Below, in pieces: positions 36,088 through 44,471 of a stretch of DNA of 64,000 nucleotides. Where the stretch lies: assembly GCA_031269875.1 (NCBI GenBank), contig JAISYM010000043.1, positions 1 to 64,000 on the forward strand, in the 5' to 3' direction. The notes under the pieces were generated by a model. It saw only the letters and a list, made by a program, of their open reading frames with translations, did no database searches and was not told the DNA's origin. How positions within the stretch are numbered: the first letter of the stretch is position 1; every line of letters starts with the position of its first letter. A program made the translations under genes and the position numbers. The DNA is from Synergistaceae bacterium (GTDB lineage Bacteria > Synergistota > Synergistia > Synergistales > Synergistaceae).

Positions 36088-36141
36088 AAAAAAATACGCG
36101 GCGACCGGTTCAACATCGACCGGCTGCCGCGTATTTTTTTA
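36088..36141. terminator. bidirectional rho-independent terminator
   Basis: Arms A7-TACGCGGC and GCCGCGTA-T7 (36088-36105 and 36125-36140) pair for about 17 bases, with further CCGG pairing beyond a two-base mismatch and a loop around CAACAT. The A-run on one side and T-run on the other let it stop both the ATPase message (plus) and the thioesterase message (minus). The minus-strand gene's stop codon lies in its outer T/A-run. Confidence 0.9.
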
Positions 36142-36588
36142 TTTTTTCACGCTCTCGGCTTTAGCCGCCTCTAGAAGTGTTTGGACCCTTTCTTCCAGCA
36201 GCTTTTCCTCGTCGCCGAAGGGTTCTATGGTGATATTGTGCGGCATCGGTTTGCCGTGTTCGTCCACGCGTACGAAGGTGAAGAATCCATCCACGAAAAA
36301 TTCATTCGTCATCCGGTTCAAGACCTCTACGTATACCGTCAGGCTCGAACGCCCCCCGTGAACCAATCTGCTCGTGAAGGTCAGGATATGCCCCTTCTGG
36401 ACTGGTTTCATAAAAAGCAGGCTGTTTATGCGCAGACAGACAACGTGTTCGTCGCCGACAGCGTAAGAAGCGGCGATAAAAGCGGCCTCGACCATCCATT
36501 CAGTCGCTCGTCCGGCGTACAGCGTCCCGTGATGATTGAGATCCTCGCTCTTTACCAGGTGCCATGTCGATATTGTTTCCATCTTCAT
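36139..36588 (-). CDS. hotdog-fold acyl-CoA thioesterase
   Basis: A 149-aa single hotdog domain of the ACOT/BFIT (YciA-like) group that hydrolyses acyl-CoA. The helix signature NHHGTLYAGRATEWMVEAAF near residue 18 carries the catalytic Asn/Gly region; the beta-sheet strand pair LRINSLLFMKPVQKGHILTF follows. Tail residues (about 125-149) are charged and probably disordered. It stands alone, convergent to the ATPase operon. Substrate chain length is unknown. Confidence 0.85.
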   Translation of the reverse strand: MKMETISTWHLVKSEDLNHHGTLYAGRATEWMVEAAFIAASYAVGDEHVVCLRINSLLFMKPVQKGHILTFTSRLVHGGRSSLTVYVEVLNRMTNEFFVDGFFTFVRVDEHGKPMPHNITIEPFGDEEKLLEERVQTLLEAAKAESVKK

Positions 36589-36795
36589 CCCAATTCCTCC
36601 AGATTCAGCGCTCCATTGTTGATATTACTATAGTCCGCCGCGCGAACGCGAAAGACTACAGTATATAAGCATACCACCAGGAACGGCATTTTGGATAGAA
36701 GTTTAGACGGATCTCGCTCGCGATAAGCGATATTGCTATAAAAATGAGTTAAGCGGGCTTGATCAATCTTGTTGAATATGGTCAAAGTATAATTG

Positions 36796-37869
36796 TTATT
36801 TTTCCTGCCGTGAACAGAGTTCCGCCAGTTTCTCGCCGAACGGCGGCCGGATGACGCCGTGTTCGGTTATGACGGCGGTTACGAGAGTGTTTTCGGCGCA
36901 GTCGAAGGCCGGGTTGTACACCTTTACGCCTTCCGGGGCCATGCGCTCCTTGAACCACATCTCAGTGACCTCCTCAGGGGGGCGCTCCTCTATCACGATA
37001 TCAGCGCCGCTTCGGGCCGATATGTCTATCGTCGAGGTCGGCGCACAGACGTAGAACGGCACGCCGTAGTGTTTCGCGATTATGGCAAGGCCGGAGGTTC
37101 CGATTTTGTTACAGGCGTCCCCATTTGCGGCGAGGCGGTCGCAGCCGACAAATACCGCCTGAACCCAGCCGTTTTTCATAACGGAGGACGCCATGCTGTC
37201 GCAGATGACTGTGGTGTCCGCTCCGATGGATGACATCTCTAGCGACGACAGGCGCGATCCCTGGAGGAGGGGGCGGGTTTCGTCGGTGAAGACGCGAAAG
37301 TTATAGCCCTTCTCGCGTCCCAGGTAAATGGGAGCGAGCGCGGTTCCGTACTTCACTGTCGCGAGCTGGCCGGCGTTGCAGTGGGTGAGGATGCCGTCTC
37401 CGTCTTTGATGAGGCTCAAACCGTGTTCGCCTATCGCTCGGCAGACGCGGATATCCTCGTCGTGAATGGACACGGCCTCCGCGCGAAGCAGCTCTTTGAT
37501 GCGCGGGACGGGAAGATCGCTGTTCCGGCTCGCCGCCTCCTCCATGCGCCTAAGCGCCCAAAAGAGGTTCACCGCCGTCGGGCGCGACGAGGCCAAATAG
37601 TCGCTCGCGGCCTTGAATTTGCCATAAAAAACCTCGTACACGTCAGAATCTATTTCAAGCGCCGCCAGATAAAGCCCGATCGCCGCGGCGACCCCTATGG
37701 CCGGCGCGCCGCGCACCTGCAATGTTCGTATCGCGCGGTGGATATCCTCCTGCTTCGTGAGATAGAGGATTTCGAAAGAGCCGGGGAGTTTCGTCTGGTC
37801 TATTATGGCGAGCGCCCCGCGCTCAGTATCGAGCGATACCGTCTCGTAGTCCGTTATGTTCTCCATCAT
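36796..37869 (-). CDS. mtnA: S-methyl-5-thioribose-1-phosphate isomerase (MtnA-like)
   Basis: A 357-aa member of the eIF2B-alpha/MtnA family; converts methylthioribose 1-phosphate to methylthioribulose 1-phosphate in methionine salvage. The active-site Cys lies in THCNAGQLATVKYGTAL near residue 160 and the catalytic Asp in VGCDRLAANGD near 240, followed by NKIGTSGLAIIAKHYGVPFYV. No mtnK, mtnN or other salvage gene is nearby, so in this organism it may work in a shortened or alternative route, or on another 5-thio or 5-deoxy pentose phosphate. Confidence 0.87.
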   Translation of the reverse strand: MMENITDYETVSLDTERGALAIIDQTKLPGSFEILYLTKQEDIHRAIRTLQVRGAPAIGVAAAIGLYLAALEIDSDVYEVFYGKFKAASDYLASSRPTAVNLFWALRRMEEAASRNSDLPVPRIKELLRAEAVSIHDEDIRVCRAIGEHGLSLIKDGDGILTHCNAGQLATVKYGTALAPIYLGREKGYNFRVFTDETRPLLQGSRLSSLEMSSIGADTTVICDSMASSVMKNGWVQAVFVGCDRLAANGDACNKIGTSGLAIIAKHYGVPFYVCAPTSTIDISARSGADIVIEERPPEEVTEMWFKERMAPEGVKVYNPAFDCAENTLVTAVITEHGVIRPPFGEKLAELCSRQEK

Positions 37870-37904
37870 CTTGCCACCCGTCCTTTATATAATCGGTCTT
37901 TCAT

Positions 37905-40433
37905 TTATTTCAGGAGCCGCATCGACGTGGCGATTCGCACCGCGTCGGCGCGGTTTACCGCGCCGAGTTTGTTGTAGACGCTCCGTATGACGCTCTTTAC
38001 CGTGTTGATGGACAGCGAGTTCGCGGCGGCGATTTCATCGCGTGTCAGACCCTGCGAAAGATTCCCCAGAACCTCTATCTCGCGCCTCGATAGCTTGCTG
38101 GGCTGTGCAGCCGCGCGAGAGCCGCCGTGCCTGTTGTATTCGCTTGCGATAGTGGTGAGCCTCTTCGCGAAAGTGGACGCTTTCCTGGAAACGTCATCCA
38201 GCCAATCGCCGTCAAATTTAAATTTATCGGATCTTTTGGCCGCCTCGGCCAACCTCCTCATGCTGCCGGCGCTCTCAACGAAGGGCGTTATGATCCTGTT
38301 CCCCCGCGCCTTTTCGTAGGCGTCCCAGAAAAGAGAGAGCGCGCGTTCCGTATCTCCTAGCTTAAGGTTAGCGACCGCGCGCAGCACAAGGCACTTGAGC
38401 ACGTTTATCCACCTGCTCTGCAACCTGTAGAGTTCCTCGTTGTGTTCCAGGAATGCTATGGCCTCGTGATATTTTTCGGACGCCACCAGATATTCAGCCT
38501 GGACTATCTTCTCGCGCCCCCCGATAGCCATCGGGCGGTTCATGTTGGCCTTGTTCATCTCCGGCGAGATGATCCAAAGCGCGATCGAACTGAAATCCCC
38601 GACTGTGATATAAATCGTCGCCATCGCGCAATCCCTCAGCTCGTAAAGTTCGGTGAGTTCCCTATCGTTTATGTAGTCCCTCACGAACGTGATGTGGGTC
38701 ATGCACTCGCCAAAATCGCCCTGCATTATGGCTGTCCTGGCAAGTATCATGTGGGCGTTGCCGAGTATGTCGTGCTGTCCCGCGTCCATCGCGGCGAAAA
38801 TCGCCTTGTGCGCATACTCCTTCGCTCCGTTGAAGTCGAACCTGTGATAGCCCGCTTCGGCTGAAAAGAGGTAATTGAGCCCGCTCCCGCCGCCTCTTGC
38901 CGCCCGCGTGTAGTAGGGCATGGTTTCGTTGATCTCTTTTTCGGTGCGCTCTACAGCGCCGGGCAGGTCGTTTTCCAACATCAGTACGTCTGTGTTCCTG
39001 ATGTGCATGTAATTCTTATGGTCCGAGCCATTGGGCAGGCACTCGCTCGCCAGTTTGAAGAATTTGGCGTAAACGGGTTTCGGGAGCATCATGTTGACCT
39101 GTCCCATCAGCCAGTAGACCTCGCCCAAAAGGGGTTTGGTTTCGGGGAGACGGAGTTTTCCGGTCAAACCGTCAAGAATCTCGTAAGCCTTGTCGAGCTC
39201 CAGCTTGTTGACGAGGGATACGGCGGTCATGAACTCCGCGACTGGGTTTTGCTCGACGAACTCCTTGCTCAATAGCGACAGTTCTTTTAGGAGGTAGTTT
39301 GAGTGTTCTCTGCTGTAAACGACGTTCCTGGTAGAATATTCGACTATCGCCCTGAGCATCCCGTCGGGGTTGCCGCACTTTTCGTAGCAGTCTATCGCGT
39401 CCAGGAAGTAGCCCTGGTCTAAAAATTTGTCTCCGGCGCTGCGCCAGAAGTCGCGCTTCTCATCGTCGCTCAGCATGAAATCCTTTGTGGTGAGGAAGGC
39501 GCGGTACATCTTTTGGAACGCGAAGAGCCCCGTCTCGCGGTCGCCTATGATAAACAGATTGGATTTCAAGACGCTCTCGGCCTCGTATTCCTCGATGCTG
39601 GCGATACCCCTCGATATCTCGTACGTGATGCGGTTGATAAGCGACAGCTTTATGAGCTTCTTTTTGACCCGGATGGGATAGGTCGAAAAGAATTTCCTCT
39701 CGAACATTTCGTAAACAATTTCCAGTTTTGTTTTCTCAGTGCCGTTGGGCCTCACGTCTAACTCGTTCGCGAGAAGGTAAAGCACCATCGGCCAGCCCTC
39801 CACGTCGTTTTCGAGCTTTTTCAGCTTTTCATCCGTCAGGTCATGCCCGTACAGGTTGAATAGCTGGCGCGTCTCGTCGTCCGTGAACTTCAGGTCGTCC
39901 GAAGTGACCTGAAAGAGCCGTCCGCTCAGCAGCGCGTCAAAACCTATGTCTGTCTTGGTGTCTGAGATGAGCAGCAGGCAGAAGTTTTCGAGGTTCGCCC
40001 TTATGAGTCTTTCGAAAAAATACAGTATCTCGCTGTCCGTAATGTGCCCGAAGTCGTCGACGACGAATAAAATCTGAGTGCCGCTGTAGACCTCTTTGGT
40101 GTATATGCGCAGGAACGAGTCAAAGGACTGGCTGTTCTGGGGGAAGCCCAGGGATCGTAATTTCTCCGCCGTATTGGGGAACGCGGCGCCCACCGAGTCG
40201 ACAAAGTCGTCCCAGAAATGACCCACGACGTTGTCTAACGGGTTTACCTGCATCCATAGGACGCGCGCGCGCGACTTTTGTACAAAAGAGGTGACTTCGC
40301 AGGTTTTGCCGTAGCCTGGGCCGGCCAGCACAATTACGAGCGTCTTTTGGACGGCGCGTTCCAACAGCCTTGTAATTCTGGGACGTTCGAGAATTCCGTC
40401 CCTCGCCGGAAGAGATATATGCGAGCTTTCCAT
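37905..40433 (-). CDS. MalT-like STAND ATPase with LuxR-type DNA-binding domain
   Basis: An 842-aa signal-dependent activator. N-terminal NTPase with Walker A GPGYGKT (residues 38-44) and FVVDDFGH as Walker B, a winged-helix linker region, a long TPR-like helical array (about 330-750) and a C-terminal LuxR helix-turn-helix (LSRREIEVLGNLSQGLTRDEIAAANSL, then INTVKSVIRSVYNKL). In MalT the effector binds the TPR-like part. ATG 40433 is chosen over ATG 40457 because only the former has a purine-rich site (GCGGGGA) upstream. It lies 35 bases before mtnA on the same strand and is divergent from hpt. Confidence 0.88.
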   Translation of the reverse strand: MESSHISLPARDGILERPRITRLLERAVQKTLVIVLAGPGYGKTCEVTSFVQKSRARVLWMQVNPLDNVVGHFWDDFVDSVGAAFPNTAEKLRSLGFPQNSQSFDSFLRIYTKEVYSGTQILFVVDDFGHITDSEILYFFERLIRANLENFCLLLISDTKTDIGFDALLSGRLFQVTSDDLKFTDDETRQLFNLYGHDLTDEKLKKLENDVEGWPMVLYLLANELDVRPNGTEKTKLEIVYEMFERKFFSTYPIRVKKKLIKLSLINRITYEISRGIASIEEYEAESVLKSNLFIIGDRETGLFAFQKMYRAFLTTKDFMLSDDEKRDFWRSAGDKFLDQGYFLDAIDCYEKCGNPDGMLRAIVEYSTRNVVYSREHSNYLLKELSLLSKEFVEQNPVAEFMTAVSLVNKLELDKAYEILDGLTGKLRLPETKPLLGEVYWLMGQVNMMLPKPVYAKFFKLASECLPNGSDHKNYMHIRNTDVLMLENDLPGAVERTEKEINETMPYYTRAARGGGSGLNYLFSAEAGYHRFDFNGAKEYAHKAIFAAMDAGQHDILGNAHMILARTAIMQGDFGECMTHITFVRDYINDRELTELYELRDCAMATIYITVGDFSSIALWIISPEMNKANMNRPMAIGGREKIVQAEYLVASEKYHEAIAFLEHNEELYRLQSRWINVLKCLVLRAVANLKLGDTERALSLFWDAYEKARGNRIITPFVESAGSMRRLAEAAKRSDKFKFDGDWLDDVSRKASTFAKRLTTIASEYNRHGGSRAAAQPSKLSRREIEVLGNLSQGLTRDEIAAANSLSINTVKSVIRSVYNKLGAVNRADAVRIATSMRLLK

Positions 40434-40471
40434 GGGTACTTCATTCCCCGCTCTCATTTATGATATACATA

Positions 40472-40477
40472 ATTATA
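40472..40477 (-). promoter_or_regulatory. possible -10 element of the LuxR-type gene
   Basis: On the minus strand this reads TATAAT in a very A+T-rich stretch about 40 bases before the regulator's ATG. No good -35 is seen at 16-18 bases, so an activator or an A+T UP-type element may contribute. Confidence 0.4.
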
Positions 40478-40637
40478 CAAAATTTTAACCAAAAGGGTGT
40501 ATATTTTTTGAGATATTTCGTTTCGTAAAGTTCAGGTTGAAATTTATCGAGGCTGAAAAATTTTCCGGGGCGTCCAAACCGTGGGTACGGATGGTATACT
40601 TCACCAAGAGGTAATTGCAGCATGGAGGAGGTAGGAT

Positions 40638-41009
40638 ATGATGTCAGGAGGTAATAACGCTGAGTCGGCATTCAATGTAAAAGACGCGATGGCAAGACTT
40701 GGCAACAACAAAAAGCTGTACGAGAAACTCCTCACCCGCTTCTTGGCTGAATACTCGGATTTTTACGAAAAGCTGCGAGCTGCGGTTGACGGGAATGATT
40801 TAGAGGGCGCGTCTCACTTGGCGCATACCATGAAGGGGCTGGCCGGCAATCTGGGCGCAGACGACCTGCAGGCCGCAAGCCTCGCGGTCGAGATACTTTG
40901 CAAAGCGGGAAGCGTCACGCCTGAAATGGAAGAAAATCTGGAAAAGTTTTCGCGTGAACTGAACCGGGCGCTCGACGCTGTCCGTGCGGGAGTGAACATG
41001 GAAATTTAA
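40638..41009 (+). CDS. stand-alone histidine phosphotransfer (Hpt) protein
   Basis: A 123-aa four-helix Hpt domain. The phospho-acceptor is His63 in SHLAHTMKGLAGNLGADDL, with the usual Lys66 and Gly67 beside it. It should relay phosphate between a hybrid kinase and a response regulator in the cytoplasm; neither is adjacent. ATG 40638 (two Met in a row) follows GGAGGAGGTAGG. The last codons and the TAA stop lie inside a MITE-like repeat (left terminal repeat from 41005), so the natural C-terminus may have been a little different. Confidence 0.88.
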   Translation: MMSGGNNAESAFNVKDAMARLGNNKKLYEKLLTRFLAEYSDFYEKLRAAVDGNDLEGASHLAHTMKGLAGNLGADDLQAASLAVEILCKAGSVTPEMEENLEKFSRELNRALDAVRAGVNMEI

Positions 41010-41126
41010 GGAAACGCTGATTAATTCGCCTAAACGACTTTTGCCGTTTGGAAAGCCGGACGCCGCAAGAGTTTAAATTTTCACCCTTTATATAGGCATC
41101 TAACAATAAATCAGCTTTTCCTTAAA
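41005..41126. repeat. MITE-like repeat, family I (copy at 41 kb)
   Basis: A 122-base element with 22-base terminal inverted repeats: left end TTTAAGGAAACGCTGATT at 41005, right end the complement of TTTAAGGAAAAGCTGATT finishing at 41126, with two mismatches over 22. The internal segment 41067-41088 recurs in inverted orientation at 50425-50446 with one mismatch in 22. No ORF inside. It supplies the hpt stop codon. Confidence 0.75.
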
Positions 41127-41141
41127 GACCTGATAACATTT

Positions 41142-41176
41142 GCGGAAACGGCTTGAAGCGCCGCTTCCGCTTTTTT
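41142..41176 (+). terminator. rho-independent terminator after hpt
   Basis: Stem GCGGAAACGGC (41142-41152) with GCCGCTTCCGC (41160-41170), one A-C mismatch, seven-base loop, followed by six T. It lies beyond the repeat and just before the end of the convergent gltS gene, so it should end the hpt transcript. Confidence 0.88.
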
Positions 41177-41184
41177 GTTCTTTT

Positions 41185-42405
41185 CTACATCAACGAAACA
41201 AAGCCCTGTATCACGAAGGCGTTCACTATGTCGATGAAAAACGCGCCGACGATGGACACCAGGAAAAAGGCTCTCGGCGCAGGCCCGTGTTTAGCGGATA
41301 TCGCCTGCATGTTGGCTATGGCGTTTGGCGTCGCGCCAAGCCCGAAACCACAGTGCCCGCTCACCAGCACGGCCGCGTCGTAGTCCCTGCCGCAAAGGTT
41401 GAACGTAACGAACGTGGCGTATGTCAGCATCAGCACGATTTGCCCCGACAACACAGCGAGCAGCGGAACCGCCAGCCCGGCAAGCTGTCTGAGCTGCATC
41501 GACATGAGCGCCATCGCCAGGAAAAGGGAGAGGGAAGTGGAGCCCATCATCTCGACTAGCCTGATGTTGACCTTGTACCAGCCCTTATAATCAGCGATGT
41601 TCCTTACTATGATCCCCACAAAGAGCGCGAACAGGTAGGTCGGCACCTTTATCCCTATCCTCACGAAGTACGCGTAAAGCACCCCGCCAATGCTCATACA
41701 CAGAGCAAGCTGAAATATCGAGCGAAGCACGTCTCCCTCGGCTATGGGCTGATGCTCGATCGCCGTGAAATCACTCTCGGCCGCTTTGATTTCCATATCC
41801 GAGTCAGAAGACGGTTTCAGGTTTCTCTTCATGATAAGATATCTCGCCACCGGGCCGCCCAGGAGCGATCCGGATATGAGGCCGAATGTGGCGGCGGCCA
41901 TCGCCACCTCCATTGCCCCGTACAGATTGAATGTTTCGGAAAAATAGTTGGCGAAAGTCGCCCCGGTCCCGTGCCCTCCGCTCATCGTTATAGAGCCGGC
42001 AAGCAGACCGATCAGCGGGTTGATTCCCATTGCCAGCGACAGGCCCCATGAGACGAGATTTTGCAGCACCAGAAGGACTGAGGCCACGACAAGGAAGGTA
42101 ATAAGTTTCGAGCCGCCCTCCTTGAGCAGTTTTATGCTCGCGCCCATGCCGATGGAGGTGAAGAACGCGATCATGAACACGCTCTGGAGCGTCATGTCAA
42201 AGCGCAGCCCGATGTCCGCCTGCTGGAGACCTAAATTTACAAAGGCGAACAGCAGACCGCCTATGACCGGCGTCGGAATATTGTACTTGAGGAATACCTG
42301 GAATTTTCCGCGAATGAACGCGCCTACAAATAAGAGGAACGCCGCGAACGCTACAGTCTGTATGATGTCGAAGTAAAGCATTAAATCCATAATATTAACC
42401 TCCAT
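41185..42405 (-). CDS. gltS: sodium/glutamate symporter GltS family
   Basis: A 406-aa inner-membrane carrier with about ten hydrophobic segments in two inverted halves. The family hallmarks are the glycine-rich re-entrant loops: GSITMSGGHGTGATFA near residue 140 and SGHCGFGLGATPNAIANMQA near 355. It couples Na+ entry to glutamate uptake, which fits a Na+-based energetics with the Na+-type ATPase and amino-acid fermentation. The start is probably ATG 42405 or the internal ATG 42390 (MDLMLYFD). Confidence 0.92.
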   Translation of the reverse strand: MEVNIMDLMLYFDIIQTVAFAAFLLFVGAFIRGKFQVFLKYNIPTPVIGGLLFAFVNLGLQQADIGLRFDMTLQSVFMIAFFTSIGMGASIKLLKEGGSKLITFLVVASVLLVLQNLVSWGLSLAMGINPLIGLLAGSITMSGGHGTGATFANYFSETFNLYGAMEVAMAAATFGLISGSLLGGPVARYLIMKRNLKPSSDSDMEIKAAESDFTAIEHQPIAEGDVLRSIFQLALCMSIGGVLYAYFVRIGIKVPTYLFALFVGIIVRNIADYKGWYKVNIRLVEMMGSTSLSLFLAMALMSMQLRQLAGLAVPLLAVLSGQIVLMLTYATFVTFNLCGRDYDAAVLVSGHCGFGLGATPNAIANMQAISAKHGPAPRAFFLVSIVGAFFIDIVNAFVIQGFVSLM

Positions 42406-42465
42406 TTGACTGTATCGACGTCAAAGCCGGCAAGAGCGTGATCCAACGCCTATATCACAGCCTTC

Positions 42466-42571
42466 TTATACCAATTTGAAATCAAAGGCCCGAAGGGTGG
42501 AGCGTTAAAACGGGTTTTGGACAACCCTTATGCCACATCAAAAACAGCCTGTTGATCGCGAATTGGTATTA
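42466..42571. repeat. MITE-like repeat, family II (copy at 42.5 kb)
   Basis: A 106-base element. Left end TTATACCAATTTGAAATCAA (42466), right end the complement of TAATACCAATTCGCGATCAA (to 42571): 16 of 20 match. An 18-base block CAATTTGAAATCAAAGGC is shared exactly with the inverted copy at 57.8 kb. It also holds AAGGGTGGA, resembling the core of family I. It encodes the last residues and stop of the GNAT gene. Confidence 0.7.
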
Positions 42572-43020
42572 CAATCCTTGACCATCTGCAGATAATCCAG
42601 CCTTTCGTACCCCCTCCTCTCGTAGAGCCGTATTGCCGAATCGTTGGTTCGCGTGACTTCCAAGCGGAAGCGGCTTGCCTTATCGCCATACTCGCCCTCG
42701 ACGAAACGGAGCAGGGCGCTCCCTGCGCCTTCCCCCCTGAAGCCGGGTATGACGTATACCTCCTCTATCAGAACACAGGGGCCGCCTGCCTCGTTAGACC
42801 AAGTAAAGGACAACAGCGCGTAGCCGGCCACAACTTTCTCTATTTCAAGGATCAAACCGCGCAGTAACGGGTTTTTTCGCAAACACTCCTCAAAGGTTCG
42901 GGTGATGTGTTCATGCGGGACGGGATGCAAAACGGCGCAAGACGAGAAAAAGGACTCGGACATCTCGATATACCCGTCCAGATCACCTCGCTCGAAGTCG
43001 CGGATTACTACATTACCCAT
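42538..43020 (-). CDS. GNAT-family N-acetyltransferase
   Basis: A 160-aa acetyl-CoA-dependent acetyltransferase. The pyrophosphate-binding loop is PGFRGEGAGSALLRFV near residue 100; the beta-4 strand VLIEEVYVIPG and C-terminal NDSAIRLYERRGYERLD complete the fold. The frame is open far upstream (to 43401), but ATG 43020 gives the family start GNVVIRDFERGDLDGY. The final ~11 residues (CNTNSRSTGCF) come from the family II repeat and look like a fused tail. It is the last gene of the transporter operon, 23 bases after the YfcC gene; substrate unknown. Confidence 0.83.
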   Translation of the reverse strand: MGNVVIRDFERGDLDGYIEMSESFFSSCAVLHPVPHEHITRTFEECLRKNPLLRGLILEIEKVVAGYALLSFTWSNEAGGPCVLIEEVYVIPGFRGEGAGSALLRFVEGEYGDKASRFRLEVTRTNDSAIRLYERRGYERLDYLQMVKDCNTNSRSTGCF

Positions 43021-43043
43021 ATTACCACCCCTTACTCCTCCAT

Positions 43044-44471
43044 TCAATATCCGATTACTACCGCGCCGGCTAAGCAAAGCATCTGCGTCGTGAAGAGTAC
43101 GGCAAAAAGAGGGATGAACCACTTGAGCCACACTCTCGGCGGAACGCCCGCGAACTTGCATATAATAGGCATAGAGCCGGTTATCCAGAGGATATTCGAG
43201 AGTCCGTCCCCAAACTGAAACGCCAGCACGGCGGTCTGACGCGATATGCCGAGCAGGTCGGAGAGCGGCGCCATGACGGGCATACTGACGAGCGCTTGGC
43301 CGGAGCCGCTTGGGACAAAAAAATTCATCGCCGTCTGCACCACGAGCATGGCTTCGGCGGCCGCCAATTTCGGCAAATAAGAGAGCGGCTCCGATATCCA
43401 CTTTATGAGGGTGTCAAGCGTGCGAGAGTCTTGCAGAACGAGGAGGATACCCTTTGCCAGAGCGATCTTTATGCAGGTGGACGTTATTTCGGACGCGCCT
43501 TCAGCCCATTTGTGCGATATTTTGTCCGGAGACCAGCCCATCACGAACCCGGAGGCAATACCCATACATAGATACACAGCAGAGAGCTGCTGGAAAAACC
43601 AGCTCCGGTTCAGCACTCCCCATAATATCACGCCGATCCCGGTAACCACGATGACGAATACTCCCACAAACCGCTTATTCATTTTGTACTCCCTGGGTAC
43701 TTTCCAGATTGACGCGGCAGGAAAGCAGGAGTCTCTTAAAAGGCTCTTTTCCGGGTTCAAAGAGATTTTCTCTGCATATACCATGACGTATGCGGAAGCC
43801 ACCGCGACCATCACGAAATAGCAGAGGATCCTATATCCGGTTCCTGAATAAAGCGGAAGCCCGGCGATATCCTGGGCAATTCCCACCGTAAACGGGTTGA
43901 GAAATGCCCCGGAATATCCGAGGCCGATGCCAAGCGCGACTATCGACATGCCGACGAGCGCGTCAAACCTCATGGCGACAGCGGTCGCCACAAAGAGGGG
44001 TATGAACGTGAACATCTCCTCGAACACCGCTATCGTGGACGAAGATAGGCCGATAAGCGTGATGAATATCGGGATCATCAGTATCCTGGCCCTTCCATTC
44101 AAGACGCCCATGAGCCCCGCGATGAGCGCGTGGAATACCCCGGTGGAGACGACCACATTTATCGACGAATACGTGATAAAGACGAAAAAAACTGTCTCGG
44201 CCGCGCCAACCATCCCTCGATAGACCGTGGAGAGCGTCTCCGCCGGACCGACCGGCCGCGATTCGACCGCGTGATACGTCCCCGGCATGATGACCATCTC
44301 TCCATGCACCCCCGGGCTTCTGTCGTATTCTCCCGCCGGCACGAACCACGTGGTCGCGGCAAAGAAGATCAATATCAGGAATAGCGTAGAGTAAACGTGC
44401 GGAATTCCGGTCGCGTGAGAATTATCATCAGCGCGAGAGCCGGAATGTTCCTGTTCCTCGCCGCTTTTCAC
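43044..44471 (-). CDS. YfcC-family membrane carrier
   Basis: A 475-aa integral membrane protein with about 11-12 hydrophobic segments. The opening HVYSTLFLILIFFAATTWFVPAGEYDR, the GLSSSTIAVFEEMFTFIPL segment and FLNPFTVGIAQDIAGLPLYSG belong to the YfcC/ArsB-like (short-chain carboxylate or amino-acid) group; members are predicted basic amino-acid or dicarboxylate exchangers, but substrates are mostly unproven. The start ATG overlaps the end of the TRAP permease gene by four bases, a tight coupling that is unusual for two separate carriers. Confidence 0.8.
   Translation of the reverse strand: MKSGEEQEHSGSRADDNSHATGIPHVYSTLFLILIFFAATTWFVPAGEYDRSPGVHGEMVIMPGTYHAVESRPVGPAETLSTVYRGMVGAAETVFFVFITYSSINVVVSTGVFHALIAGLMGVLNGRARILMIPIFITLIGLSSSTIAVFEEMFTFIPLFVATAVAMRFDALVGMSIVALGIGLGYSGAFLNPFTVGIAQDIAGLPLYSGTGYRILCYFVMVAVASAYVMVYAEKISLNPEKSLLRDSCFPAASIWKVPREYKMNKRFVGVFVIVVTGIGVILWGVLNRSWFFQQLSAVYLCMGIASGFVMGWSPDKISHKWAEGASEITSTCIKIALAKGILLVLQDSRTLDTLIKWISEPLSYLPKLAAAEAMLVVQTAMNFFVPSGSGQALVSMPVMAPLSDLLGISRQTAVLAFQFGDGLSNILWITGSMPIICKFAGVPPRVWLKWFIPLFAVLFTTQMLCLAGAVVIGY

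Noticed and set aside
36589-36795. 207-base gap between the thioesterase and mtnA genes as a possible small gene or riboswitch
   Set aside because: Contains stops in all frames within short distances and no clear stem-loop; probably the thioesterase promoter region.
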